A stretch of DNA of 64,000 nt from Halorubrum salinum (GCF_024494575.1 NZ_JANHDO010000001.1:744001-808000), one strand, 5' to 3'; shown: positions 8,335-17,316, numbered from the stretch's first letter. Made by a program: numbers and translations. The notes: generated by a model not told the origin, from the letters alone.

Positions 8335-9516
8335 ATGCCAGTGACGCGCCCGCTTGACGGTATCACCGTCGTCGAACTCGGACAGGTCGTGGCCGGACCG
8401 TTTGCGGCGATGACGCTCGGTGACTTGGGTGCCGAAGTGATCAAGATCGAACCGCCGGAGCGCGGTGATCTCGCTCGAAGCGTCGAACCGTCTCCGGAGT
8501 ATTTCGACACGGTAAACCGGAATAAACGGAGCGTCGCAGTCGATCTGAAATCCGAGGCCGGGCAAGCGGTCGCCCTGGATTTGTTGACCGAGGCCGACGC
8601 GTTTATCGAGAACACCAAGCCGGGGCGTATCCACACGTTCGGCCTCGATCGCGATGCAGTCCGCACTGTCAATCCGCGCATCATCTACTGTACGATAACC
8701 GGGTTCGGCGCTGACAGCCCGTATGAAGACGTTCCGGCCTTCGATATGATCATCCAGGCGATGAGCGGAATCATGGGCTTGACCGGGCGCGAGGGAGACC
8801 CGCCCCTGTGGTCGGGACTTCCGAGCGGCGATCTCGCCGCATCGATGTACGCAACGCAGAGCGTCCTTGCGGCGCTGTACGCGCGAGAAACCGGACAGAT
8901 CGACGGCGAGTACGTCGAAGTTCCCATGCTCGATGCGGCGATCTCGTGGCTGTGTTCGCGCGCGGCGTACACGTTCAGACACGACGAACCGCGCCCTCGA
9001 ACGGAGCGGCACACCGGGATGGCACCGTTTGGCCCCTTCACGTGTGAAGACGGACGGATCGTCGTTGCAGCGGGCACCGATCCCCTTTGGCGGGGGCTCT
9101 GTGGCGTGATCGACCGCGGTGACTTGGCCGAAGACGGCCGGTTCGACTCGATACCAGATCGGCTCGCCAACCGACCGGCGCTGATCGATGAACTCGACGA
9201 GACGTTCGCCGCGCAGTCTCGTGACTATTGGCTCGAACGGCTCCACGAGAGACAGATACCCGCAGCACCGATCTACGACACGAAAGAGGTGTGGGAGGAC
9301 GAACACGTCCTACGACGGGGTCTGCGAACGGCCATGTCTCGACCCGGGGCTCCGGACGCGGAGGTCATCGCTCCGCCGGCGCGGTTCGAGCGACTCACGA
9401 CAGACTATCGAGACCCGCCGCCGTCGCTCGGCAGCGACACCGACGCCATCCTGTCCGAGGTCGGGTATGACGCAGCCGAGATCGACGCTCTCCGTTCGCG
9501 GGGTGCGGTTGAATAA
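8335..9516 (+). CDS. CaiB/BaiF (family III) CoA-transferase
   Basis: Transfers CoA between acyl groups through a covalent aspartyl-CoA intermediate. The 393-residue protein shows the family N terminus RPLDGITVVELGQVVAGPFAAMTLGDLGAEVIKIEPP (read in pieces) and the catalytic-Asp region PAFDMIIQAMSGIMG (about 138-152). The substrate is not evident. It has lower GC than its neighbours, and the convergent gene downstream encodes a crotonase-fold protein, so the two may form a small acquired acyl-CoA module. A palindrome overlaps its promoter. Confidence 0.93.
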   Translation: MPVTRPLDGITVVELGQVVAGPFAAMTLGDLGAEVIKIEPPERGDLARSVEPSPEYFDTVNRNKRSVAVDLKSEAGQAVALDLLTEADAFIENTKPGRIHTFGLDRDAVRTVNPRIIYCTITGFGADSPYEDVPAFDMIIQAMSGIMGLTGREGDPPLWSGLPSGDLAASMYATQSVLAALYARETGQIDGEYVEVPMLDAAISWLCSRAAYTFRHDEPRPRTERHTGMAPFGPFTCEDGRIVVAAGTDPLWRGLCGVIDRGDLAEDGRFDSIPDRLANRPALIDELDETFAAQSRDYWLERLHERQIPAAPIYDTKEVWEDEHVLRRGLRTAMSRPGAPDAEVIAPPARFERLTTDYRDPPPSLGSDTDAILSEVGYDAAEIDALRSRGAVE

Positions 9517-9596
9517 CCGGGAGATCGACCCCCGCGGGAACGAGACCGACGACGGATCGCAACCCGGTGGTATCAGCCTCGAACCGGCAGGGCGGC

Positions 9597-10412
9597 TCAG
9601 GGCTTATCCGTCTCGTTCATCCAGTTGATCGCCGCTCCGACGCCCTCCTCGTCTCGTATCTCGAAGAATTTCTGTCCGGGACCGGTCTGATGTGACAGGG
9701 TCGCAAGATACCCGCTGTTTCTGACCGCCGGGCGGTATCCTTGCATCTCGACGACGTCATTGAGCATGTGTTTGGTGATCTGGACCGTCGCGCTGGGGGT
9801 TTTCTTGATCGCCGCGACCTCTTCTAGTGCCTCGTCGATCAACACGTCGTGGGAGACGATTCGGTTCACCATGCCGATACGCTCGGCTTCCTCGGCACCG
9901 ATCGTTTTGCCCGTGTACAGTAGTTCCCGAGCGTGCTTGATGCCGATGACGAACGGGTAGATAAGAGACAGCGACATCCCGCCCATCCGGACGCCCGGAT
10001 AGCCGAACGTTGCGCGATCGCTCCCGAGCGTGATGTCACAGGTCAGGGCCAGATCGCTTCCACCGGCGAGCGCCGCACCGTTGACCGCGGCGATCACCGG
10101 AACGGTGAGTTCGTGAATCGCCGTGAACAGCGGAAGGACACGCTGTTGGCGCGCGAGGCCGTCTTCGACGGTCGGTGACCCGTCCTCGCTCGTGCCGCCG
10201 GATTCGGAGAGGTCGTATCCGGACGAAAAGGCATCTCCGTTTCCGGTTATCACGACGGCACGAACCTCCTCTGTCGCCTCGGCGGCTTTCACTGCGTCCG
10301 TGAGTTCGGCGACCAACGCCTCGCTGAGGGCGTTCTTCTTTTCGGGGCGATTCAGTCTGAGAAGCGCTGCTCCGTCTGTGACTTCGTATTCCACGAGCGG
10401 ATCGCTCGACAT
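9597..10412 (-). CDS. Enoyl-CoA hydratase/isomerase (crotonase) family protein with altered active site
   Basis: The 271-residue protein has the crotonase fold: RLNRPEKKNALS near the N terminus, the oxyanion-hole segment AFSSGYDLSE (about 62-71) and GAALAGGSDLALTCD (about 110-124). In true hydratases two Glu residues add water. At the equivalent positions this protein has Asp (GGSD) and Gly (FGYPGVRMGG), so hydration is doubtful. An isomerase, hydrolase or decarboxylase type activity on a CoA thioester fits better. It is convergent with the CoA-transferase gene. Confidence 0.88.
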   Translation of the reverse strand: MSSDPLVEYEVTDGAALLRLNRPEKKNALSEALVAELTDAVKAAEATEEVRAVVITGNGDAFSSGYDLSESGGTSEDGSPTVEDGLARQQRVLPLFTAIHELTVPVIAAVNGAALAGGSDLALTCDITLGSDRATFGYPGVRMGGMSLSLIYPFVIGIKHARELLYTGKTIGAEEAERIGMVNRIVSHDVLIDEALEEVAAIKKTPSATVQITKHMLNDVVEMQGYRPAVRNSGYLATLSHQTGPGQKFFEIRDEEGVGAAINWMNETDKP

Positions 10413-10602
10413 TCTCTAGTGATTTTCACCTCGCTTAATGAATACAGCGGTGTGTTCGATCTTGTCTAGCACGATCGGTGGGCGGCGGGCCGTCGCCCAC
10501 GAGAGCTTCAATACAAACCGAGACCGGCTCTCCGATAGCGCGGCCGGGGTCGCGACATCCCGGTCGATGTCGCAGCGGTTCAGCCGACGGCGACCGAACG
10601 GA

Positions 10603-11763
10603 TCAGTTCCCGTCGGTCGTGTCCGGAACGTCGACGTTCCCGGCGATGATCTCCTCGCGGGCGTCGGCGACCGCCGTGGCGATATCGTCCGGCACCTGAT
10701 CGCCGATCTCGTTCCCGTATACGCACTCGACGCCGTCGGACTCCAGTCCGAGCGCGACGGTCTCACCGCCCTGATGCTCGCCGTCGATGACGTTCGCGAT
10801 CGACTCGTAGACCGCGGTGTCGACGCGCTTCACCATCGACGCGAGGATCACGTCCGCGAACGACTCCTCGGTTATCGACTGGTCTTGGTCGACCCCGAAC
10901 GCGAACCGGCCCTCCGCTTGGGCGGCCTGGAAGACGCCGACGCCCGTCGCACCGGCGGCGTGGTAGACGATGTCGGCACCGCTCTGGTACATCGAGAGCG
11001 CCGCCTCCTGTCCCCCGGATGGGTCGGCGTAGCTGCCGACGTAGCTCGTAGTGACGTCGACGTCGTCCGACGCGTAGTCGACGCCGGCCTCGAAGCCGGC
11101 CTGGAACCGGCGGATGACCGGACTGTCGATGCCGCCGACGAACCCGACGTTCGTCGAGTCGGGGTCTGTCTCGCCCGCGCCCGCGGCGAAGTCCGTCTCG
11201 GTCAGACGTGCGGCGAGGACGCCCATCAGGAACGATCCCTCCTCCTCGCGGAACAGATAGCTCGCGACGTTCGACTCTTCTACGGTGGTGTCGACGACCA
11301 TGAAGTCCTGATCGGGGTACTGAGGCGCGGTCTCGGAGAGCGCGTCGCCCTGGTTGAACCCGATACAGGAGACGAGGTCGTACGCCGGGTCGGTCGAGCT
11401 CGCGTACCGCTGTTGGAACCGCCCGAACTCGCCCGCGCCGTCCGGTTCGGCCTCGTTGTACTCGATACCGAACTCCTCTTCGGCCTGCAAGAGCCCCTGC
11501 TGGGCCGCGTCGTTGAACGAGTTGTCCCCGAGCCCGCCGTCGGAGTAGACGATGCCGACCCTGGCCGGAACGTCGTCTGCGCCGTCCGCGCCGTCTCCGT
11601 CGCTCCCGTCGGAGCCATCTCCGCCGCCGCCGTCGCTTCCATCAGAGTCGTCTTCGTCGTCGGAGCCGTCGCCGCTCGGCCCGCCACTGCAGCCGGCGAG
11701 CCCGGCCAGGCCCGCCGCGCTCGCCGCCTTGAGAAGTCGCCGCCGATCGATCTCGGATTCCAT
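10603..11763 (-). CDS. BMP-family substrate-binding Tat lipoprotein
   Basis: Solute-binding protein of the basic-membrane-protein family, which in ABC systems usually delivers nucleosides or purines. From ATG 11763 it has a Tat motif DRRRLLKAASAAGLAGLAGC with lipobox LAGC (about residues 6-25), then an Asp/Ser/Gly linker typical of haloarchaeal lipoproteins. The periplasmic-binding fold follows, with GLGDNSFND and GYADP-like segments. It is exported folded and anchored outside the membrane by lipid. No permease or ATPase gene is next to it, which is unusual. A longer in-frame start at 11793 is less likely. Confidence 0.9.
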   Translation of the reverse strand: MESEIDRRRLLKAASAAGLAGLAGCSGGPSGDGSDDEDDSDGSDGGGGDGSDGSDGDGADGADDVPARVGIVYSDGGLGDNSFNDAAQQGLLQAEEEFGIEYNEAEPDGAGEFGRFQQRYASSTDPAYDLVSCIGFNQGDALSETAPQYPDQDFMVVDTTVEESNVASYLFREEEGSFLMGVLAARLTETDFAAGAGETDPDSTNVGFVGGIDSPVIRRFQAGFEAGVDYASDDVDVTTSYVGSYADPSGGQEAALSMYQSGADIVYHAAGATGVGVFQAAQAEGRFAFGVDQDQSITEESFADVILASMVKRVDTAVYESIANVIDGEHQGGETVALGLESDGVECVYGNEIGDQVPDDIATAVADAREEIIAGNVDVPDTTDGN

Positions 11764-11852
11764 GTCACCTACAACGGAGCGCGAGCGAGCCATAAATTCG
11801 TCGCTCCGGGCGTCTCGCGGGCGTCATTGGCCGCGTCTCTGCCGACATGCGT

Positions 11853-11896
11853 CTGCATCCGCGGCCCGACGCACACCTGCATCCGCGGCCCGACGC
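11853..11896. repeat. Two copies of a 20-bp direct repeat upstream of the BMP gene
   Basis: The unit ctgcatccgcggcccgacgc occurs at 11853-11872 and 11877-11896 with a four-base spacer (24-base period, slightly over two helical turns). It lies 90-130 bases upstream of the BMP start and before the end of the mutase gene, a position suited to a regulator-binding region. Confidence 0.7.
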
Positions 11897-11907
11897 GGCC
11901 GCCAGCG

Positions 11908-13422
11908 TCACTCCACGTCCGTCGCGTCAGCGACCGCTCCGACGGCCGTCTCGACGACCGCTTCGGTCTCCGCGATCAGCTCGTCGACGGCGTCGCTTTC
12001 GGCGTACACGCGGACGTACGGCTCGGTCCCCGAGGGACGGACGAGGACCCACGAGGCGTCCGGGAACTCGAGGCGCACGCCGTGGTCGGTGTCGACGTCT
12101 GCGTCGGGGAACGCGTCGGGGAGGGCCGTTTCGAGCCGCGCCATCGCGTCGGTCTTAGCGTCGTCGGGACAGTCGACGCTGACCTTGCGATACGGGCGCT
12201 CCGCGATCGGTTCTCGGAGCCCGTCGAGCCCCTCGTCGGCAACGAGCCGAGCGATCACGGCCGCGGACGCGACGCCGTCGATCCACTCCCCGAACCCGAC
12301 GTGAACGTGCTTCCACGGCTCCGCGGCGAAGACGACACGAGTGTCGTCGCCGGTCGCCGTCGCCGTCTCCCGCACGGCCGCGATCCCCTCGTGGAGGGCT
12401 CCGAGCCGCACGCGCTCGACCCGCCCGCCGGCCGCCCGGACGCGCTCGTCGATCCGACCCGAGGCGTTCGGCGTGGTGACGACCACCGGGTCTGCGGCGT
12501 CGCTCTCGCGGGTGTACCGCTCGGCGAGCATCGCGAGGACGGTGTCCTCGTGGACGACCTCACCGTCGGCGTCGACGACCACGATCCGGTCCGCGTCGCC
12601 GTCGTGACCGATGCCGAAGGCGAACCCCGCGTCGTCTCCGCCCTCGCCGGCGTCGTTGGCGTCGGCGACGAACGCACGGAGGTCGGCGAGCGTCTCCGGC
12701 GTCGGCTTGCTCCCGCGACCGGGGAAGTGGCCGTCGACGTTCCCGTTGAGGGTGACGACGTCGGCACCGAGTTCGCGGAGCACGGTCGGCGTCGCCGGCG
12801 CGCTCATTCCGTTTCCGCAGTCGACGGCGATCCGGAGTCCGTCGAGGTCGGTCCCGAACGCTTCCGCGTACTCACACACCGCGTCGAGATAGCTCGCGAG
12901 CGTGTCGACGCGCTCCGGGTCCGTCCACTCGTCCCACGCCGCCGGCGACGAGCCCGCCTCGACGCGCGACTCGACGGCGCGCTCGGCGTCACGGTCGAAC
13001 TCGCTGCCGTCGCGGAACAGCTTGATCCCGTTGTCGGCCGGCGGGTTGTGCGAGGCCGTGAGCATCACGCCGTAGCGCCCCTGCGAGGCGTACGCGAGCG
13101 CCGGCGTCGGTAGCTGACCTGCGCGTTCGACCGCGACGCCGCCCGACGCGACTCCCGCCTCCATCGCGGCCGAGAGCGCCGGGCCGGTCACTCGTCCGTC
13201 GCGCGCGATCACGACCTCGGGGGCCGGATTCGTTGCGGCGTCGGTGGCGTCCGTGTCCTCCGTGGCGTCCGCGTCTCCGCCGTCGCTCTCGTCCCCGCCG
13301 TCGGCGACCGACTCGCTCTCGCGCACCGCTGCCGCGACCGCCCGCCCGACGGCGAGCGCGAGTTCGGGGGTGACCCGTTCCGTGGCGCTCCCGCGGACTC
13401 CCGCGGTTCCGAACAGTTCCAT
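11908..13422 (-). CDS. glmM: Phosphosugar mutase (phosphoglucosamine/phosphomannomutase family, GlmM-like)
   Basis: Interconverts hexose-6-phosphate and hexose-1-phosphate through a phosphoserine; the N-terminal MELFGTAGVRG points to the archaeal GlmM-type branch. In 504 residues it shows the phosphoserine loop TASHNPPADNG (about 118-128), metal-binding GIGHDGDADRIV (about 265), and the phosphate-binding RPSGTEPYVRVYAE near the C terminus. An acidic low-complexity insert (about 36-65) is absent from bacterial relatives. Substrate assignment between GlcN-6-P and Man-6-P is not certain. Confidence 0.88.
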   Translation of the reverse strand: MELFGTAGVRGSATERVTPELALAVGRAVAAAVRESESVADGGDESDGGDADATEDTDATDAATNPAPEVVIARDGRVTGPALSAAMEAGVASGGVAVERAGQLPTPALAYASQGRYGVMLTASHNPPADNGIKLFRDGSEFDRDAERAVESRVEAGSSPAAWDEWTDPERVDTLASYLDAVCEYAEAFGTDLDGLRIAVDCGNGMSAPATPTVLRELGADVVTLNGNVDGHFPGRGSKPTPETLADLRAFVADANDAGEGGDDAGFAFGIGHDGDADRIVVVDADGEVVHEDTVLAMLAERYTRESDAADPVVVTTPNASGRIDERVRAAGGRVERVRLGALHEGIAAVRETATATGDDTRVVFAAEPWKHVHVGFGEWIDGVASAAVIARLVADEGLDGLREPIAERPYRKVSVDCPDDAKTDAMARLETALPDAFPDADVDTDHGVRLEFPDASWVLVRPSGTEPYVRVYAESDAVDELIAETEAVVETAVGAVADATDVE

Positions 13423-13554
13423 GGTCGGAGTGTCGCGGGCGAGTCGTTAGAAGTCGTCGGTCGCGAGCGGGTCACAGTGGGTCGCGGCGAGTCTGGAAGC
13501 GGGCGGAACCGGCGGCCGTGGTAGTTACAACGCTCGCGGACGCACGGCCGACCG

Positions 13555-13833
13555 ATGACCGATCGAACGCGAGCACACGTGCACGTCTCCGGCCGCGTCC
13601 AGGGCGTCTACTACCGCGCGACCACCCGCGACACCGCCCGAGAAGTAGGGGTCGACGGCTGGGTCCGCAACCTCGACGACGGCCGCGTCGAGGCCGTCTT
13701 CGAGGGCGAGGAGGCGGCCGTTCGAGAGATGGTCGACTGGTGTGAGACCGGGAGCAAGGCGGCCGAGGTCGACGAGGTCGACGCGACCTACGGGGAGCCG
13801 AAGGGCCTCGACGGCTTCGAGGTCAGATGGTGA
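13555..13833 (+). CDS. acyP: Acylphosphatase
   Basis: Small enzyme hydrolysing carboxyl-phosphate bonds of metabolites such as 1,3-bisphosphoglycerate. The 92-residue length is typical. It carries the signature HVSGRVQGVYYRATTR with the phosphate-binding Arg (about 20-22) and the catalytic Asn in GWVRNLDDGRVEA (about 39). It follows a short AT-containing promoter (tagttacaac near 13521) and is convergent with the next gene. Confidence 0.95.
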   Translation: MTDRTRAHVHVSGRVQGVYYRATTRDTAREVGVDGWVRNLDDGRVEAVFEGEEAAVREMVDWCETGSKAAEVDEVDATYGEPKGLDGFEVRW

Positions 13834-13853
13834 CTGCTCGGCCGAGCGAGCGG

Positions 13854-14315
13854 CTACGGCCTGACCGCGTCTCCGGGGCGGTCGCGGACGCCGAGCGCTT
13901 CGAGCGCGCGCAACACGATCACCGCCTCGACCACGTCGCGCTCTTCGGTGTACGGGTCGTCGACCGCGTCGAGAGTTGCTTCGGCTTCGCGCTCCAGCCG
14001 AGACTCTAGCTCGGTCTGATCCGTCTCGGCCTTCGTCGCCGACAGCAGCGCCTCGTGGTCCTCGCGGAGGTCCAGGGAGACGTGCGCGGCGTTACACCGC
14101 GAGAGCGGGTGAGTGTCCATCTCGACGGCGAGGTCGCGCACGAGGTCCCAGTCGTCGGCACAAAAGCGGAGCGTCACCGTCCCCACCACGTCGCGCCACG
14201 CGATCGGTTCGCCGTTCTCCATGAGCCGGAGCGCGCGCGGCGGCACCGCGATCCGGGTGTGGGTGTCGTCGCGGCCGCACAGACAACAGGGAGTGTTCTT
14301 CAGTCCGGCGTACAC
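13854..14315 (-). CDS. Hypothetical haloarchaeal protein with N-terminal CCLC motif
   Basis: The 153-residue protein is not one I recognise. It begins MYAGLKNTPCCLCGRDDTHTR, a Cys-rich segment that could be half of a zinc site, with further Cys residues near 52 and 74. The middle reads VTLRFCADDWDLVRDLAVEMDTHPLSRCN and the C-terminal third is an acidic, Glu/Leu-rich helix. It sits 53 bp downstream of the HxlR regulator gene on the same strand, so the two may be co-transcribed. Confidence 0.7.
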   Translation of the reverse strand: MYAGLKNTPCCLCGRDDTHTRIAVPPRALRLMENGEPIAWRDVVGTVTLRFCADDWDLVRDLAVEMDTHPLSRCNAAHVSLDLREDHEALLSATKAETDQTELESRLEREAEATLDAVDDPYTEERDVVEAVIVLRALEALGVRDRPGDAVRP

Positions 14316-14368
14316 GGCGAGTCGTTGGGGCCGGACGGTGGTGTGCGTTTCGCCGGCAGAAACGTCGG

Positions 14369-14758
14369 TCAGGCGTTACACTCGGCGAGCCACTCGTGGG
14401 CCCACTCGTCGATCTCCTCGAAGACGGGCGCGAGCGACTCGCCTTTCGGGGTGAGACTGTAGTAGGTCGCCACGGGCGAGTCCTCTTCGAGTCGGCGGTC
14501 GACGAACCCCGTCTCTTGGAGGTCGTCGAGCACGCGCGAGAGGGTGCGGGCGTTGGCGTCGGTCTCGCGTTTCAGCTCGTTGAACCGCGACTCGCCGTTC
14601 AACAGCTCGTGGAGGACGACGAGCCGCCAGCGCGATCCGATCTGTTCGAGCGAGTCGACGACGGGACACGGCGTCTCCGGGGGGGACGCCGCGTCCGACC
14701 CGGACGCGGCGTCGGCCGTCTCCGTCGGATCCCCGTCGGCGAGTTCTGGTGAGGACAT
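14369..14758 (-). CDS. HxlR-family winged-helix transcriptional regulator
   Basis: The 129-residue protein has a disordered acidic leader (1-32) and an HxlR domain: CPVVDSLEQIGSRWRLVVLHELLNG, RFNELKR, NARTLSRVLDDLQETGFVDRR (recognition helix and wing) and YYSLTPKGESL. HxlR proteins bind DNA as dimers and often sense redox or electrophiles through the N-terminal Cys seen here (C31). It is divergent from the doxX-like gene with a 69-bp shared promoter holding an inverted repeat, so it probably controls that gene and itself. Confidence 0.92.
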   Translation of the reverse strand: MSSPELADGDPTETADAASGSDAASPPETPCPVVDSLEQIGSRWRLVVLHELLNGESRFNELKRETDANARTLSRVLDDLQETGFVDRRLEEDSPVATYYSLTPKGESLAPVFEEIDEWAHEWLAECNA

Positions 14759-14794
14759 CGGTGTTACCTGCTTACCCGATTGTCCGGGAATCGA

Positions 14795-14819
14795 TATATA
14801 GGTTACGTCCGTATACGTA
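14795..14819 (+). promoter_or_regulatory. Shared HxlR/DoxX promoter with inverted repeat
   Basis: A tatata box at 14795-14800 is followed by TACGT (14804-14808) and ACGTA (14815-14819), six bases apart, just before ATG 14828. The repeat overlaps the expected transcription start of the DoxX gene, a natural site for the divergently encoded HxlR regulator. Confidence 0.5.
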
Positions 14820-14827
14820 GTTACACG

Positions 14828-15277
14828 ATGTTAGCTGAAATCACGACGCTACCGCTTCAGTTCGACACGCCCTTCGCGGGCGAACTGTTCCTGCTCGGTC
14901 GGGTCCTGTTCGGCGCGACGCTCGCGTTCATGGGACTGAACCACTTCGGTGACCTCGACACCATGGCCGGCTACGCCGAGTTCAAGGGGCTTCCCGCCCC
15001 GCGCTTCTCGGTCGTCGCCTCGGGCCTCCTCCTCGCGCTCGGCGGGGTCGGCGTCGCCGCCGGCGCGTTCCCCGTGCTCTCGGCGGGCGCGCTCGCCGCC
15101 TTCCTCGTCGTCTCCGCCGTGACGATGCACGACTTCTGGTCGGTCGACGACCCCGAGGAGAAGCAGAGCGAGATGACGAGCTTCCTGAAGAACGTCTACG
15201 GTGCGGGCGCGGCGCTCGCGCTCCTCGCCGTCGGCGGCACCGCGTGGCCGTACGCGCTCGGCGTCGGTCTGTTCTGA
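14828..15277 (+). CDS. DoxX family membrane protein
   Basis: The 149-residue polytopic protein shows the DoxX pattern: LGRVLFGATLAFMGLNHF (about 22-40), MAGYAEFKGLPAP, then three further hydrophobic helices and MHDFWSVDDPEE. DoxX proteins are four-helix membrane proteins linked to oxidative or sulfur stress responses, with no defined enzyme activity in most organisms. ATG 14828 is chosen over an upstream in-frame start because it follows the promoter. Divergence from an HxlR regulator supports a stress-inducible role. Confidence 0.88.
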   Translation: MLAEITTLPLQFDTPFAGELFLLGRVLFGATLAFMGLNHFGDLDTMAGYAEFKGLPAPRFSVVASGLLLALGGVGVAAGAFPVLSAGALAAFLVVSAVTMHDFWSVDDPEEKQSEMTSFLKNVYGAGAALALLAVGGTAWPYALGVGLF

Positions 15278-15358
15278 GCCGGCGGGGCGCTCTTCGTCGC
15301 TTCGGACCGCTCGCCAGTATCACTAACTGACTCCGCGACGACTCCCGACACAGGATTC

Positions 15359-15841
15359 ATGACCGACGCGCCACCCACCACCGGCTTACACCACGTGACG
15401 AACATCTGCACCGACATGGACGAGACCGTCGCGTTCTACGAGGACGCCCTCGGCTGGCACACGGTCAAGCGGACCCAGAACTACGACGACCCGGGGACGC
15501 CGCACTACTACTTCTCGTCCACGCCCCAGGGCGAGCCCGGCACCACCGTCACCTACTTCGAGTATCCGAACTCGCAGGGCGCGCCGGGGCCGGGCGCGAG
15601 CCACCACTTCGCGTTCGGCGTCGACGACGAGGCGACGCTCCGCGAGTGGCAGACACACCTGCGCGAGCGGGGCGTCCGCGTCTCCGAGATCAAAGACCGC
15701 ACGTACTTCAAGAGCATCTACTTCAGCGATCCCGACGGGCTCGTCTTCGAACTGGCCACGGAGGGGCCGGGATTCACTCGCGACGAGGAGGAACCGGGCA
15801 GCGACGAGATCGACCCGTTCGAGCGGGGGTACGAGCGCTGA
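15359..15841 (+). CDS. VOC-family (glyoxalase/dioxygenase-like) protein
   Basis: The 160-residue protein has two beta-alpha-beta-beta-beta modules of the vicinal oxygen chelate fold. Metal-ligand candidates are His in TTGLHHVTN (residue 11), the His in GASHHFAFGVDD (about 80) and Glu in DPDGLVFELATEG (about 130). This matches ring-cleaving dioxygenase-like members in haloarchaea. Its TGA overlaps the ATG of the flavin reductase gene, so the two are translated together. The pair may act on one aromatic or lipid-derived substrate. Confidence 0.88.
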   Translation: MTDAPPTTGLHHVTNICTDMDETVAFYEDALGWHTVKRTQNYDDPGTPHYYFSSTPQGEPGTTVTYFEYPNSQGAPGPGASHHFAFGVDDEATLREWQTHLRERGVRVSEIKDRTYFKSIYFSDPDGLVFELATEGPGFTRDEEEPGSDEIDPFERGYER

Positions 15842-16470
15842 TGGCGGACGAAGAGGGAGGCACCCGCCGCGCGGGCGACGACACCCACCGGAGCGGCGGG
15901 CCGGACGCCTTCGGATCGCCGTACCGGCTGCTCTCGACCGCGGTGACGCCCCGACCGATCGCGTGGGTCTCCTCGCGCGGGCCGGCCGGTGAGAACCTCG
16001 CGCCGTACAGCTTCTCCACGGTCGTCGCGGTCGACCCGCCGGTCGTCGGATTCGCGCCGGTGGCGACCGAGGCGAACCCGAAGGACACGCTCGCGAACGC
16101 GCTCGAAACCGAGGCGTTCGTCGTCAACGTCGTCACCGCCGACCTCGTCGAGGCGATGAACGCGTCGAGCGCGACGCTCGACGCCGGAGACAGCGAGTTC
16201 GACCACGTCGGGATCGAGCGCGTCGAGGCGGCTCGGGTGGACGCGCCGCGGGTCGCCGACGCGGCCGTCGGACTGGAGTGCGAACTGTACGACGCAGTCG
16301 AGGTCGGCACCTCGACGCTGGTGCTCGGTGAGGTCGTCTACGCCCACGCCGACGAGTCCGTTCTCACCGACGGCCAGATCGACGTCGATCGGCTCGACAC
16401 GGTGGGTCGGCTCGCCGGCGAGTGGTACGCCAGCACCGACGACCGATACGAGATCGAGCGGCCGCCGTAG
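15841..16470 (+). CDS. Flavin reductase family protein (FMN-binding split barrel)
   Basis: The 209-residue protein carries the split-barrel signature YRLLSTAVTPRPIAWVSSRG (about 25-44), NLAPYSFSTVVAVDPPVVGFAP, and NPKDTLANALETEAFVVNVV, which bind FMN. Such proteins supply reduced flavin to partner oxygenases or act directly as reductases. The start overlaps the VOC gene stop by one base (TGATG). An in-frame upstream extension lies inside the VOC gene and is rejected. Confidence 0.9.
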   Translation: MADEEGGTRRAGDDTHRSGGPDAFGSPYRLLSTAVTPRPIAWVSSRGPAGENLAPYSFSTVVAVDPPVVGFAPVATEANPKDTLANALETEAFVVNVVTADLVEAMNASSATLDAGDSEFDHVGIERVEAARVDAPRVADAAVGLECELYDAVEVGTSTLVLGEVVYAHADESVLTDGQIDVDRLDTVGRLAGEWYASTDDRYEIERPP

Positions 16471-16569
16471 CGGCCGCGAGACGGTCGGCGTCGCGTTCGG
16501 CGTCGCGGCCGACCGGCGAGCACGGCGGGCCGTTCGCTCCGCCGTCCGACCCGCTCGCGGACGCGTCCG

Positions 16570-17316
16570 TCAGTCGTCCCAGCCGCGGCGCACCGGTTCC
16601 TCGCTGGCGTTGACGTTCGAAAGCAGCCACTCGACCGCGGCGTCGATCGCCGCTTCGTCGGTCCCGGTCACCTTCAGGCGGTTGTGGTCCGCCTCGCGGT
16701 CGGGGTAACAGCCGACGGCGACGTCGAAGCGATCCATGGCCGCCTCCAGCGCCGGGACGATGTTCGATTCGGGTTCGACCGTGTAGAGGAACCGCGACCG
16801 GCGGTCGCCGGCGAACTCGTCGGAGACGGCGCCGAACATCGATTTCAGCTCGTCGGGAATGCCCGGCATGACGTAGACGCCCTCGACGACACAGCCCGGG
16901 GCGAGTCCGGCCTCGTTCAGGAGCGGCCTGCTCCCGGTCGGGATCGCGGCCTCCGCGTCGACGTCCACGTCGACGTCGCGGTCGGGGATCCGCTCGCGGA
17001 CGACGGCGAGTCGACGTTCGACGGCCTCTCGCGTGAGGTCAGTCGGGGCCAACTCCCGGCCGAACGCGTCGGCGACGGCCTCCATCGTCACGTCGTCGGG
17101 CGTGCTCCCCAGTCCCCCGGTGACGATCACGGCGTCGAAGGCGTCGGCGTACTCGCGCGCCCGGTCGGCGATGACCGGCCTGTCGTCGGGGACCGAGAGG
17201 ATCCGGGGAACGGCGACCCCTCGGTCGCCGAGCTCGGTCGCGAGCCAGTTCGCGTTCGTGTTCACCGTGTCCCCCGAGAGCAACTCGTCGCCGACCGTGA
17301 TCAACGCGACCTCCAT
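16570..17316 (-). CDS. CinA-like competence/damage-inducible protein, molybdopterin-binding domain
   Basis: The 248-residue protein corresponds to the N-terminal MoaB/Mog-like domain of CinA: ALITVGDELLSGDTVNTNANWLA (about 4-26), VTGGLGSTPDDVTMEA (about 65-80) and YVMPGIPDELKSMF. The C-terminal amidase domain of bacterial CinA is absent, which is normal for archaea. Family members bind a nucleotide or molybdopterin and some are pyrophosphatases. The role here is inferred only. It is divergent from the next gene. Confidence 0.87.
   Translation of the reverse strand: MEVALITVGDELLSGDTVNTNANWLATELGDRGVAVPRILSVPDDRPVIADRAREYADAFDAVIVTGGLGSTPDDVTMEAVADAFGRELAPTDLTREAVERRLAVVRERIPDRDVDVDVDAEAAIPTGSRPLLNEAGLAPGCVVEGVYVMPGIPDELKSMFGAVSDEFAGDRRSRFLYTVEPESNIVPALEAAMDRFDVAVGCYPDREADHNRLKVTGTDEAAIDAAVEWLLSNVNASEEPVRRGWDD

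Noticed and set aside
10438-13113. Plus-strand ORF of 891 codons
   Set aside because: It is antisense to the BMP lipoprotein and phosphosugar mutase genes, which carry clear motifs; its product is Arg/Val-rich low complexity.
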